From Haloplanus aerogenes (GTDB lineage: Archaea; Halobacteriota; Halobacteria; Halobacteriales; Haloferacaceae), in the NCBI RefSeq assembly GCF_003856835.1, contig NZ_CP034145.1, forward strand, positions 1,488,001 through 1,552,000: a stretch of DNA of 64,000 bases. The letters are read 5' to 3'. Both the position numbers and the translations under genes were made by a program. This document shows, piece after piece, positions 24,740-33,906 of the stretch. Numbering within the stretch: position 1 is the stretch's first letter; the number at the start of each line of letters is the position of its first letter. The notes under the pieces were generated by a model. The model searched no databases and was not told where the DNA came from. It saw only the letters and a program-made list of their open reading frames with translations.

Positions 24740-26539
24740 CTAGTTGATCAGCTCGAAGAAGAGCGCCTGGACGTCGACGATGTTGACGCTGCCGTCGTTG
24801 TTGAAGTCGAACTTGTCCGGGTTGTTCTGGATCGCGTCGTCGTTCAGGTTGGCGAACATCGCCTGCACGTCGACGATGTTGAAGTTCCCGTCACCGTTGA
24901 TGTCCTCGTACTGGGAGTCGCTATCGGGGTCGCTCACCGGGTTCACGAAGTTCCCGACGACGACTTCCGTGACGGTGAGCGACGCGCCGGTGGTGCCGGT
25001 GACGGCGTAGTTGTTGCCGTCCTCGTCACCGAGCGCGGCGACCGAGGTAGAGAGGTCGGCCGATCCGTCGTCCACTCCCTCGACAGTGATCGTCGCGACG
25101 GTCACGCTTCCGGTGTCGGCGGTGTTCATCAACGCGGCGTCGATGGTGACCGACGAGCCGTCCGGAGCGATAGTAACCTGGGAGGTCTGTTCCGCCGGGT
25201 TGCCCTGCAACTCGACGTCGGTGATCTCCGCGACGCTCGCGTCGTCCAGCGAGACCGTCGCCGTGTACGCGCCGACGCCACCGTTCGCGTCGTCGACCAC
25301 GAGGTCGAACGTGGTCGTCTGGTCGACGGTGATCTCGCTACTGCTCGGCTGGATGCTCACCGACGTCGACTTCGCGGTGACGTCGAGCGACGCCCCGCTG
25401 GTGCCGGCCACCGTGTAGCTGGTGCCCTGTTCGTTGCCGAGCGCCGAAACCGACGGCGTGAGACCGGTCGAGCCGGCGGCTCCGCCCTGCACCGTAATCG
25501 TCGCGATGGCCACGCTCCCGGTGTCGGCGGTGTTCATCAACGCGGCGTCGATGGTGACCGACGAGCCGTCCGGAGCGATGGCCACGTTCGTCGTCTGTCC
25601 GGCCGGACTTCCCTTCAGGTCGACGTCGCTGATCTGGGCGATACTCGCGTCGTCCAGCGAGACCGTCGCGGAGTACGCGCCGACGCCGCCGTTCGCGTCG
25701 TCGACCACGAGGTCGAACGTGGTCGTGCCGCCGACGAACGTCTGGCTACTCGCCGGCTGTATGCTCACCGACGTCTCCATGTCGGGCGAGGGTTCCGCCT
25801 CGGAGACGGTGACGGTCTGTGTGGCCGTCGCCGTCTCGCTGTCGTTGTCGGTGACGGTGAGTTCGACCGTGTAGGTGCCCGCGCTGTCGTAGGTGTGCGA
25901 GGGCGTGGCGCCGGTCGCGTTCGACCCGTCGCCGAAGTCCCACTCGTAGCTCGCGATCGAACCGTCGGGGTCGCTCGACGCCGAAGCGTCGAAGCTCACC
26001 GACTCGCCGGTCGTCGGATCGGACGGCGAGTAGGTGAACGACGCGCTCGGCGCCGCGTTGTCGGGCGCCGTCTGGACGGTTATCGTCGTGGTCGTGGTGT
26101 CGGTTATCTGGCCGCTCGTGTTCGGATCGATACCGGAGCCCTCGGTGGTGACCGTGTAGTCGCCGGCAGTCGCGTCGCTTGGCACCTCCACGTCGTAGGT
26201 CACCTCGTACGTGCCGTTGGTGAGCCAGATGACTTCGAGCACGTTCGCGGTTCCGGAGGTCGGGTTCGGTGCGCCCCCGTCCGCGTCGGTGATCGAGCCT
26301 TGCCAGCCCGTCGGGAGGAAGGCCTGCATCCCCTGTCCGTTGATGTCGGACCCGGAGATGGTCGTCGTAATCGTCACCGTGTCACCGGGTGCTGCCGTCG
26401 TCGTCGACGGCGAATTCGATACCGAGACGCTCTGTGCCGCGGCCGTCCCCACCGGCGCGTAGCCGAACGCCGAGAGGACGACCGTCAGCGCGACGAGCGT
26501 CACAACCGTTTGTCTGATTCTAGTCTGAGTCGTTGTCAT
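24740..26539 (-). CDS. Secreted scaffold: PKD domain, two cohesin-like domains, C-terminal dockerin
   Basis: From the ATG at 26539 (MTTTQTRIRQTVV) the protein is 599 aa. A signal peptide (to about 35) is followed by a beta-sandwich (about 36-160), a PKD domain (about 165-255; ASFTYSPSDPTTGESVSFDAS and YEWDFGDGS), two nearly identical cohesin-like domains (about 265-395 and 400-530), and a dockerin (about 540-599) with two Ca-binding repeats: DINGDGNFNIVDVQAMF and DFNNDGSVNIVDVQALF. Cohesins bind dockerins in multi-enzyme surface complexes. This protein has both, so it can both receive and dock. It has no membrane anchor of its own. An upstream in-frame ATG would add a non-secretory lead and is rejected. 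Confidence 0.72.
   Translation of the reverse strand: MTTTQTRIRQTVVTLVALTVVLSAFGYAPVGTAAAQSVSVSNSPSTTTAAPGDTVTITTTISGSDINGQGMQAFLPTGWQGSITDADGGAPNPTSGTANVLEVIWLTNGTYEVTYDVEVPSDATAGDYTVTTEGSGIDPNTSGQITDTTTTTITVQTAPDNAAPSASFTYSPSDPTTGESVSFDASASSDPDGSIASYEWDFGDGSNATGATPSHTYDSAGTYTVELTVTDNDSETATATQTVTVSEAEPSPDMETSVSIQPASSQTFVGGTTTFDLVVDDANGGVGAYSATVSLDDASIAQISDVDLKGSPAGQTTNVAIAPDGSSVTIDAALMNTADTGSVAIATITVQGGAAGSTGLTPSVSALGNEQGTSYTVAGTSGASLDVTAKSTSVSIQPSSSEITVDQTTTFDLVVDDANGGVGAYTATVSLDDASVAEITDVELQGNPAEQTSQVTIAPDGSSVTIDAALMNTADTGSVTVATITVEGVDDGSADLSTSVAALGDEDGNNYAVTGTTGASLTVTEVVVGNFVNPVSDPDSDSQYEDINGDGNFNIVDVQAMFANLNDDAIQNNPDKFDFNNDGSVNIVDVQALFFELIN
25103..25171. repeat. 69-bp repeat, copy 1 (inside the scaffold gene)
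   Basis: This 69-base stretch is repeated at 25511-25579 with a single mismatch. It encodes the same part of the two cohesin-like domains. Such DNA-level identity points to recent tandem duplication or gene conversion rather than ancient domain repetition. Confidence 0.85.
25511..25579. repeat. 69-bp repeat, copy 2 (inside the scaffold gene)
   Basis: Second copy of the repeat at 25103-25171, one mismatch (a C for a T near the 5' end). Flanking sequence is also similar but more diverged. Confidence 0.85.
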
Positions 26540-26844
26540 CGATGGTCTCTGTTGGTGTCGTGTTTCGTGTCGTTGGTCGTCTGGCTGTGCAGTCCACGTC
26601 GGAACGGTCCTCGGGTCGGTCACTCGCCCCCGCTCCCACCGAAACGACTGGCTCGTCACCGGGACGACCGGGCGTCACCGGACGAAGCCGAAGTGTATCG
26701 AACGGAACCGTATCCGGGCCGTCATCGGCCGTTCCGCGTCCCCCGACTGCGCCACTACTGGCGACGTGGGCGACCGACTGAATCGCCCGCGAACCGGCGA
26801 CGGTGGGGACTGAGGTGGTCATGGCGCTGTGCTGTGGCCGATGC
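26540..26844. promoter_or_regulatory. Intergenic region upstream of the scaffold gene, with GTATC motifs
   Basis: This 305-bp spacer holds no convincing gene. A GTATCG at 26695-26700 and a GTATCC at 26710-26715 lie 156-176 bases before the scaffold ATG, arranged as GTATCGAAC then CCGTATCCGG. The same GTATCGAAC core occurs in the larger array at 33969-34090, suggesting a common regulator. Confidence 0.4.
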
Positions 26845-29800
26845 TCAGCTACTCCCCTCCGATTCGACGATTTCGATGGCGTTGACCTGCGGATTCTCGA
26901 CCGTTCCCTGGTCGAAGGTCACCGTGATGTTCCCGTCCCCGTCGTCGGTAACGGTGAAGTTCTTCATCGTTCCCGTCTGATGGCCGACGTCGGCGACCGG
27001 GTCGTAGTTGGTCAGCACCTGCGTCCCCTCGATGGAGACGTTGAACTGCCGGTCGCCGGGGTCGCTGGTCCCAGAGAACTGGTTCCCGAGGTAGAGTCGC
27101 ACCTTGACCTCCTGACCGCTGGTCACCGAGAATTCCCAGGTAGAGTTCCCGTAGCGCTCGCAGTCGTAGACCGCGTCGGGCGTCGACGAGGGAACGTCGG
27201 CAGTCGTCGACGTGATGGAGCCGTCGCAGTAGTTACCCGAGGACGACGGCGCGACCGAGACAAGGTACGGCGAACTCGTATCCGTCACGCCGGTCCAGTC
27301 GGGACCGTCGTCGATGGCAGAGAGCGCCGTACTCTCGCCCGCGTTCACGCGGTGCAGCACCTGCGCCTCCGTCGTCGCGCTCGAATTGTAGTCGAGGACG
27401 ACCGTGTTCGAGGTTTCCCCAGTGTTCCCATCGCCGTCCTCGGCGGCGGCGACGAAGTAGTTCAGGTTCGACTCGGAGAGCGTCACCGACGTGGTTGCCT
27501 GGCCGTTCGAGTCGAGCGTGACGCTCTGGTAGCTCACCGCCTCGGCAGTGTCCGCCTCGAAGTCGTCGAGGTCGTAGCCGACGGACGGGGGTTCGCTGGC
27601 CTCGACGTGGATGAGCTGGACTGTCGCGTCCGCCGGCCCGCTGAGGGTCAGCGTCTGTGACGCCGACCCGACGGTCGCCGCCTCATGGGCGGGGAAGTCC
27701 GTCGACTGGAGGCCCACGCCGTCGACGCCGAGCGTCGGCGCGGCGGAGATAGTCGTGTCCCCGGTCGCCTGTGCGCCGCCGGCGCTCCCGTCGCCGAACA
27801 GGTCCGTCGCCTGGGTCGAGCCGTCGGCGTAGCCGAACGTGACGGCACTGCCGGAGAGTTCGAGACCGGAGACCGACCCCGCATCGCCTGTCGTGGACGC
27901 GCCCTTGATCGCCGTCGGGTCGATGTCGACCGAGAACGTGACCGTCTCGCCGGATTCGAAGTCGTCGAACTCGACGGCCATCGCGTCGTAGCCATCGGAG
28001 TCGTTCACGCCGTTGTGGGGCTGGCTGAACACGTCGCCGTCGGCCGTGCTGACGACGCCCGCGCCGTCGCCTGACTCGCTGTCGATCACGAGCCCCTTCG
28101 CCGTGGTGTCACCCGCTGTTCCCTCGGGATCGAACACCGCGTCCGGGATCAGGCTCTCGCTCAGGTCGATCGTCACCGACGAGAGCTGTTGGTCGCCGGT
28201 GTTCGTCACCTCGAAGGAGCCGCTGCCGAAGGTACTCGCGCCGAGTCCGCCGTTCTCGGTAACGGCGATCTCGGCGGATTTGGCGCCGCTACCGCCGCCA
28301 CCGTTGCCGTCGAGTTGTTCGACCTTGATGGCGCTGATCTTGGCGTTGTCGTTGACGACGCTGAAGTCGACGTTCAGCGTGCCGTCGGTCACCTCGACCG
28401 TGTAAGTCTTCTCCGTCGCGGTGGCCGGACCGACCTCGGAGAAGATGTCGTACGACGTGACGACCGTCTGGCCCTCGATCGACGCGTCGAACAGCCGGTC
28501 GTTCTCGTTGGTGCCGTCGGACGGACCGGAGGAGTCCGGCGAGTCCGCCGATGCGACACCCTGGTAGATTTCGGCGAACTGCAGGGTGACCTCGTAGGTG
28601 CCGTTGTCAACCGGGATGTCGTAGCTGAACGAACCGCCGTAGCGTTCGGTCTGGTACAGCGTGTCGTCGTCCGTGCCGGCGACCTCACCGCTGAAGCTGT
28701 AGGTGCTTCCGGTGTCGAAGTTCGTGTCGGCCTGGTAGGTGGTGCCGTCACCGGCGGTGTACTGCGATCCACCGGCGTTGGTCGCGAACACGACCGTGCC
28801 GTTCTGGTCGGGTTCGTCGACGTACACCGCGAACTCTTCGGTGGCCGTCGCCGTGCCGTCGCTGGCCGTGACCGTCACCGTGTGCGTGCCGATAGTGCCG
28901 GATCCGGGCGCGAGGCTGACGGTGCCGCTGCCGTCACCGCCGTCCGTGATCGAGACGAAGCTCGGGCCGCTAACCGAGAGGCTCAGCGCGTCGCCGTCAC
29001 CGTCGGACGCGTTCACCTCGACCGTCGTCGAGCCGCCCTCGGAGACCCCCTGGTCAGTGATGCTCTCGACCGTGGGCGCCGTGTTGTCGCCGCCGCCGCC
29101 CGCTTCGAGTTCCAGAACGACCACGTTCGAGGTGAGCCCCGCGTCCGCGTTCGGCTCGCCCTGAACCGCCGTGAAGTAGTTGAGGCCGGCGTTGTTGTCT
29201 CCGTCCGACGTGGTGTTCGTCAGCGTGACCGGGATGGTCGCCTCGCCGTTGGCGTCGAGCGTCGCCGTGTAGTACTCGACGTCCTCGGCGTCGTTGGCCT
29301 CGTAGGCCTCGATATCGTATCCCGGTTCGCCGTCACCGTCGGCGTCCGGGACGTTCGTGAGCGTCAGTTCGCCCTCCGCGCGGACGAGCGTAACCGTCTC
29401 GCCGGGCTGGCCGGTGACCGTAATGGTCTGGCTGGCCGACGTGACGGTCGCCGCGCTATGACGGGCGTCGAGGACGCCCGAATCGAGCGTGACGCCCTGA
29501 GCTCCGATGGTCGGCGCGGACGCCTCGTCCGCGGTGACGTTGGCGGTGGAGCCGCCAGCACTGCCGTCACCCATCAACTGCGTCGTCTGCGTTGTGCCGT
29601 CCTCGTAGGTAACCGTCACCGTCGAGCCGGCGAGTTCGAGCCCCGAGACGGGGCCGGCCTCCTGCGAGCCGACCGTCGCACCCTTGATGCTCGTCGGGTC
29701 GTTATCCGCCCAGAAGGTGGCCGTCTCGCCGGTGTTGAAGTCGCCGAACTCGACAGTCATCACGTCGTAGCCGTCCGAGTCGTTCACGCCGTTGTGCGGC

Positions 29801-32800
29801 TGCGAGAACGCGTCTCCCGTCCCCGGTTGAGTGAGGATGTTCGTACCGCCGTCGCTGACGATGTTGAGGCCCTCACCGGTCGGGTCGCCCGCTGTCCCCG
29901 CGGGGTCGAACACCATGTCCGGGTAGGACGCGCTACTCAGGTCGAACGACACCGCAGTGATGTTCTTCTCGTCGGTGTTCGTCACCTGATAGGAGCCCTG
30001 TCCGTAGGTCGTCGCTTCGAGCCCCGAGTCGGGCGTGATCTCGACGAGCGCCGACCCGGTTGCGCCGGTATCGCCGTCGCCAATGGTCGCGCCGGTCTGC
30101 CAGAGGTTGACGATCTGCTGGATCTTCTGGAAGTCGATGGTCTGCCCGCCCGTGTTGGGCACCTCGGTGCCGGTCTGCCACCAGTTGATGGCCGTCTGCA
30201 CTTCGGCGAATTCGATCTGCGAGTCGTTGCCGGTCTCGTCCGCCTGCGCAACGGCCTCGTTGATCGTCACGTTACCGTCGCCGGCGTCGGTGTCCTGCAC
30301 AGTCACGTTGACCGTGTCGGTGGACGTGTTCTGCCCGTCGGAGACGTCGACCTCGAACGTGTATGTCGTGTTACCGTTCACGTCCGGTGCGGTGAACGAC
30401 ACCTGCTCGGCGTCGAAGGTATCGAGGAGATCCGAGGGGGTGCCGGCCGTCTGTGTCCAGGTGTATCCGAGGTTGGCATCGTCGCCGTCCGGATCGGTGG
30501 ACCCGCTGGCGTCGAGCGTGACCGTCGTTCCCTCGTCGACCGTCTGGTCCGCGCCCGCGTCGGCAACCGGTGGCTGGTTGTCCGGCGACGTGACGTACTC
30601 GACGTTCAGGTTCGTCCACGTCGCGTCGAAGGTCGACCCCGACTGGTAGGACGTCGAGATGACGCCGATGGCGAGGCCGGTGCCGTCGGACGAGTTCAGC
30701 CAGGACGCCGGAACGGCTCCGGTGCCGACCTCGCTCAACTGTCCTCCGTCGGTGGCGTACGCGGCGGTGACCGCAACCTCGTCCTGTCCGTTGTTCGGTG
30801 CCGGGTCAGTGGTCGGGTCGACCGTTAGCTGGAGGTCCGTGTTCGTGGCCGGGCCCGTGACGTTCGAATCGTCGGGTTGCGCGATATTCTGGAAGCTCCC
30901 GCCGGTCTCCTTGGCGAACTGGGTTCCGCCGGTGCCGCCGTTCGCGGAGACGATGAGCTTCGCGTAGTTGTCCTGGTCGCCGTTACCGATGTAGATCCCC
31001 ATTCCCTGGTAGTTCGAAGGGTTCTCGGGGTAGCCGTTGACCGTCGTGGAGACCGTGAACGGCTCGTCCGGGGCGTCGACGCCGAACTGGAACGCGTACT
31101 GCTGGTCGTTGTTCACCGCGTCACCCGTCGGCACGTTCTCGACCGTCAGAACCTGCGCCGCGCCCCCGACCGTCATCTGGCCGGGGTCGTAGAGGTCCTG
31201 GTAGTCCGACCCGTTCGTCATCAGTCCCGTCCAGACCTGACTATTCGAGCCGAACAGGTTCGTCTCGGAGAACTCTCCCTGAACCGGGAGCGTCGTCGTC
31301 GTCCCGTCGTCCGGGTCGACGGCGAACGGGTCGGACGTGTCGGGCTGACCGTCGTTGTCGTCGTCCGGATCGTTGACGTTCGAGGTGCCGTCACCGTCGA
31401 AGTCGGCCGGCGTCGACGCGGCAGAACACGGGTCGGTGCCCGCGTCTATCTCGTCGGCGTTGTCGTAGCCGTCACCGTCCTCGTCCAGCGACGGGTCGTC
31501 GGCGCCGGAACACGTCTCGCCGGTGCCGCCGTCGTAGTCGTTCGGCTCGAACACCGTGATGTCGCCGCGAGCGGTCCAGACGGTCCCCGGGAAGGGCCCC
31601 TCGTCACCCTGTGCGGCGATGCCGAGCGCGCTCCCGGGCGTGAAGAAGTTGTTCTCCTGGTTCGTCACGCCCGTGCCGGTGGCGTTGAGTTCGACCCGCT
31701 CGACGTTGCTGCCGCCCTCGACGACCAGCAGGTCACCCTGCATCGCGCCGCCGAAGTTGGAGGCGGTGTACTCGTCGATGCCACCGGTCCACCCGAAGGT
31801 GTCGCCGATGGAGTTGTCCTCGGTGGGGTCCTGGTAGTCACACTCGATCGGATTCACCAGCGACGCGGGCACGGGGCTGTTCGACGAGTTGATGTCGAAG
31901 ATGACGTTCCCGTTCTCGTCGTAGATGTCCGCGCCGGTCGGGTTGGCCCGGATGGGCGCGCCGTGTCCGCCGTAGCTTCCCTGCGTCGCGATGTGGAGTT
32001 GATCGCCGGTGCCGTAGCTCCCGTCCTCGTTGGGTGCGTTGGTACACACGCCCGAGGGCCCCTCGTTGACTGGCTGGCCGCCCCAGCCGCCGTTGGGGCC
32101 GTTGTCGATGACGTAGAGCTGGTCGTCCTCGGAGAGGATGAGGTCGTAGGGGTTCCGGTAGCCCGACGAGTACACCTGCACCGGGCCGTCGGCAATCCAC
32201 TTGGCCTGGTTGATGCCGTCGTTCCCGCCGAACGGCAGGTCGTCGCCGTCCGTGGCGTCGTCGTTCTGGATCGTCGGGATGGCGTACAGGAAGTCGACGC
32301 TCGGGTAGTTGCTGTTGTAACTCTGGAGGTTCTTCTCCTGGTAGTTGTTGTCGATCTGTGCGAGGTCTATCGAGAGCGTCGCGCCCGAGAGCGCGTACTC
32401 CGGGGTGTGGCCGAAGTTATCGCCGGGGGCGCCCTTGTTGGTGTGGCCTCCTTGCGCGACGTACAACGTGTTCTCGTCGTCACTCAGGTCGAGGCCGTTC
32501 GTGGCGTGGTTCTCCTCGGAGCGCGGGAGGCCCAGCACCATCACCGTGTGGTCGACACTCGCCAGCGACCCGTCGCTGTTCCAGTCGAACGTCAACCGGG
32601 AGATAGCCCCCGAGTTCGTGTCGGTGTCGTCGTCGTCCGTCCCGACGTCGATGGTCGGGTCACTGGAGGAGACGTACACCACGGGTTGGGTGGCGGTCCC
32701 GCCGACCGTCAGCCCGGTCACTTGCCGGCTGGTTTCGCCAGCGACGTAGTTCCCGTTGTCGTCGTGGTTCGGGATATCCTTGATCGCGCCGATCTGCACC

Positions 32801-33906
32801 TGGTTGGTGACGCTGTAGGAGTTTTCGCCGTTCCGGGTGATGTTCAGCACGTAGATGTCGCCGTCCTGCTGGGCGACGTAGAGCCGGCCGTCGGGGCCGA
32901 ACTCCAGTGCCGTGAGCGAGCCCTGTCCGAAGTTCTGCAGGTCGCTCGACCCGAAGCCGACCGGGGTGTCGCTCGTACCCTCGCCGGTCAGGTCGATCGT
33001 GAGCGGCGAGTTGGCGCCGCTGTGTGTAACTTCGAGCGTGGCCGCGTGTGCCTGCGCCTCGGTCGGCGAGTACGTCACCTGCAGATCGCTCGACTCACCG
33101 GGTGCGATCGTCGTGCTCCCGGAGAAGTTGTGCGAGAACTGTCCTGAATCCGTTCCCGTGATGGCGACATCACTGACGGTGATGTCCGGGTGCGAGGTGT
33201 TGCTCGCGTTCCCGAGGTTCGTCAGCGTCACCGTCTCGGTGGCGGTGTTGCCGGTGACGACGGTGCCAAAGTCCGCGCTCGACGGGGCACCGAGAGTGTC
33301 GGGTTCGGCTGACGTCGAGACGATTTCGATGGCGTTGATCTGCGGATTCTCGGTCACGTGACCGAAGTCGATGTCGATCGTTCCGTCGCTCGTGACGGTG
33401 AACGACTCCATCGCGGCCGTGTCGTCGCCGTAGGTCTCGACGATGTCGAAGTCGTCGAGGACGGTCTGGCCTTCGATGCTGACGTCGAAGACCCTATCAC
33501 CGACGCTGTCGGTGCCACTGTATCCGTCGTAGAAGTACAGCCGCACCTCGACTTGCTGCCCGTCAGGCACGTCGAACTCGTACTGCATCTCCTCGCCGCC
33601 GCTCGGATCCCATCGCTCTGTCTCCCAGATTTGACTGGGTGTCCCGGCTGGGACCGAGCTGTGTATCGTACTCGGTTGGCCGTGGGAGGACGTCTGGTCC
33701 TCTCCGGCGACTTGGTAGTTCTGGAGCGTGTCCCACTGAGCACCGTCCACAGTGAAACTCCCGCCCGCGTTCGCGCGATACAATGGTGTCTCGGCGGCAC
33801 TCGCGACATTGGTGCCGATGGCGACCGTGCCCGCGAACACTGATGTCACCATAAACACCGAAATAAGTACCGCTGTCAGTCGATTTCGATTGTCCGGCAA
33901 GTGCAT
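26845..33906 (-). CDS. Giant secreted multidomain protein (malectin, beta-propeller, Ca-repeats, dockerin-like, cohesin-like)
   Basis: The protein is 2353 aa with a signal peptide (to about 37). In order it shows: malectin-like domain 1 (about 40-200), choice-of-anchor/HYDIN-like Ig (200-305), a beta-propeller resembling PQQ-dependent glucose/sorbosone dehydrogenases (310-795; ALEFGPDGRLYVAQQDGDIYV, SGYRNPYDLIL), thrombospondin type-3-like Ca repeats (about 805-860; DEDGDGYDNADEIDAGTDP), a lectin-like domain (870-1105), REJ/PKD (1112-1210), a dockerin-like pair (about 1228-1275), cohesin-like beta domain (1285-1470), cadherin-like Ig (1605-1700), malectin 2 (1703-1865), a second cohesin-like domain (1870-2070), and malectin 3 (2180-2350). 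There is no C-terminal anchor. A sugar-binding, possibly sugar-oxidising, extracellular role is inferred. Confidence 0.75.
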   Translation of the reverse strand: MHLPDNRNRLTAVLISVFMVTSVFAGTVAIGTNVASAAETPLYRANAGGSFTVDGAQWDTLQNYQVAGEDQTSSHGQPSTIHSSVPAGTPSQIWETERWDPSGGEEMQYEFDVPDGQQVEVRLYFYDGYSGTDSVGDRVFDVSIEGQTVLDDFDIVETYGDDTAAMESFTVTSDGTIDIDFGHVTENPQINAIEIVSTSAEPDTLGAPSSADFGTVVTGNTATETVTLTNLGNASNTSHPDITVSDVAITGTDSGQFSHNFSGSTTIAPGESSDLQVTYSPTEAQAHAATLEVTHSGANSPLTIDLTGEGTSDTPVGFGSSDLQNFGQGSLTALEFGPDGRLYVAQQDGDIYVLNITRNGENSYSVTNQVQIGAIKDIPNHDDNGNYVAGETSRQVTGLTVGGTATQPVVYVSSSDPTIDVGTDDDDTDTNSGAISRLTFDWNSDGSLASVDHTVMVLGLPRSEENHATNGLDLSDDENTLYVAQGGHTNKGAPGDNFGHTPEYALSGATLSIDLAQIDNNYQEKNLQSYNSNYPSVDFLYAIPTIQNDDATDGDDLPFGGNDGINQAKWIADGPVQVYSSGYRNPYDLILSEDDQLYVIDNGPNGGWGGQPVNEGPSGVCTNAPNEDGSYGTGDQLHIATQGSYGGHGAPIRANPTGADIYDENGNVIFDINSSNSPVPASLVNPIECDYQDPTEDNSIGDTFGWTGGIDEYTASNFGGAMQGDLLVVEGGSNVERVELNATGTGVTNQENNFFTPGSALGIAAQGDEGPFPGTVWTARGDITVFEPNDYDGGTGETCSGADDPSLDEDGDGYDNADEIDAGTDPCSAASTPADFDGDGTSNVNDPDDDNDGQPDTSDPFAVDPDDGTTTTLPVQGEFSETNLFGSNSQVWTGLMTNGSDYQDLYDPGQMTVGGAAQVLTVENVPTGDAVNNDQQYAFQFGVDAPDEPFTVSTTVNGYPENPSNYQGMGIYIGNGDQDNYAKLIVSANGGTGGTQFAKETGGSFQNIAQPDDSNVTGPATNTDLQLTVDPTTDPAPNNGQDEVAVTAAYATDGGQLSEVGTGAVPASWLNSSDGTGLAIGVISTSYQSGSTFDATWTNLNVEYVTSPDNQPPVADAGADQTVDEGTTVTLDASGSTDPDGDDANLGYTWTQTAGTPSDLLDTFDAEQVSFTAPDVNGNTTYTFEVDVSDGQNTSTDTVNVTVQDTDAGDGNVTINEAVAQADETGNDSQIEFAEVQTAINWWQTGTEVPNTGGQTIDFQKIQQIVNLWQTGATIGDGDTGATGSALVEITPDSGLEATTYGQGSYQVTNTDEKNITAVSFDLSSASYPDMVFDPAGTAGDPTGEGLNIVSDGGTNILTQPGTGDAFSQPHNGVNDSDGYDVMTVEFGDFNTGETATFWADNDPTSIKGATVGSQEAGPVSGLELAGSTVTVTYEDGTTQTTQLMGDGSAGGSTANVTADEASAPTIGAQGVTLDSGVLDARHSAATVTSASQTITVTGQPGETVTLVRAEGELTLTNVPDADGDGEPGYDIEAYEANDAEDVEYYTATLDANGEATIPVTLTNTTSDGDNNAGLNYFTAVQGEPNADAGLTSNVVVLELEAGGGGDNTAPTVESITDQGVSEGGSTTVEVNASDGDGDALSLSVSGPSFVSITDGGDGSGTVSLAPGSGTIGTHTVTVTASDGTATATEEFAVYVDEPDQNGTVVFATNAGGSQYTAGDGTTYQADTNFDTGSTYSFSGEVAGTDDDTLYQTERYGGSFSYDIPVDNGTYEVTLQFAEIYQGVASADSPDSSGPSDGTNENDRLFDASIEGQTVVTSYDIFSEVGPATATEKTYTVEVTDGTLNVDFSVVNDNAKISAIKVEQLDGNGGGGSGAKSAEIAVTENGGLGASTFGSGSFEVTNTGDQQLSSVTIDLSESLIPDAVFDPEGTAGDTTAKGLVIDSESGDGAGVVSTADGDVFSQPHNGVNDSDGYDAMAVEFDDFESGETVTFSVDIDPTAIKGASTTGDAGSVSGLELSGSAVTFGYADGSTQATDLFGDGSAGGAQATGDTTISAAPTLGVDGVGLQSTDFPAHEAATVGSASQTLTLSGPADATVQLIHVEASEPPSVGYDLDDFEADTAEAVSYQSVTLDSNGQATTSVTLSESNLNYFVAAAEDGDGNTGETSNTVVLDYNSSATTEAQVLHRVNAGESTALSAIDDGPDWTGVTDTSSPYLVSVAPSSSGNYCDGSITSTTADVPSSTPDAVYDCERYGNSTWEFSVTSGQEVKVRLYLGNQFSGTSDPGDRQFNVSIEGTQVLTNYDPVADVGHQTGTMKNFTVTDDGDGNITVTFDQGTVENPQVNAIEIVESEGSS

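Noticed and set aside
24131-26980. A long plus-strand open frame (949 codons) opposite the cohesin genes
   Set aside because: Its translation is Arg/Val-rich, low in acidic balance and without motifs. It is an antisense artefact of GC-rich codon use in the real minus-strand genes.
28189-33147. Two long plus-strand open frames opposite the giant surface gene
   Set aside because: Same reason: antisense to a protein with clear domains; no start signal and no recognisable domain.
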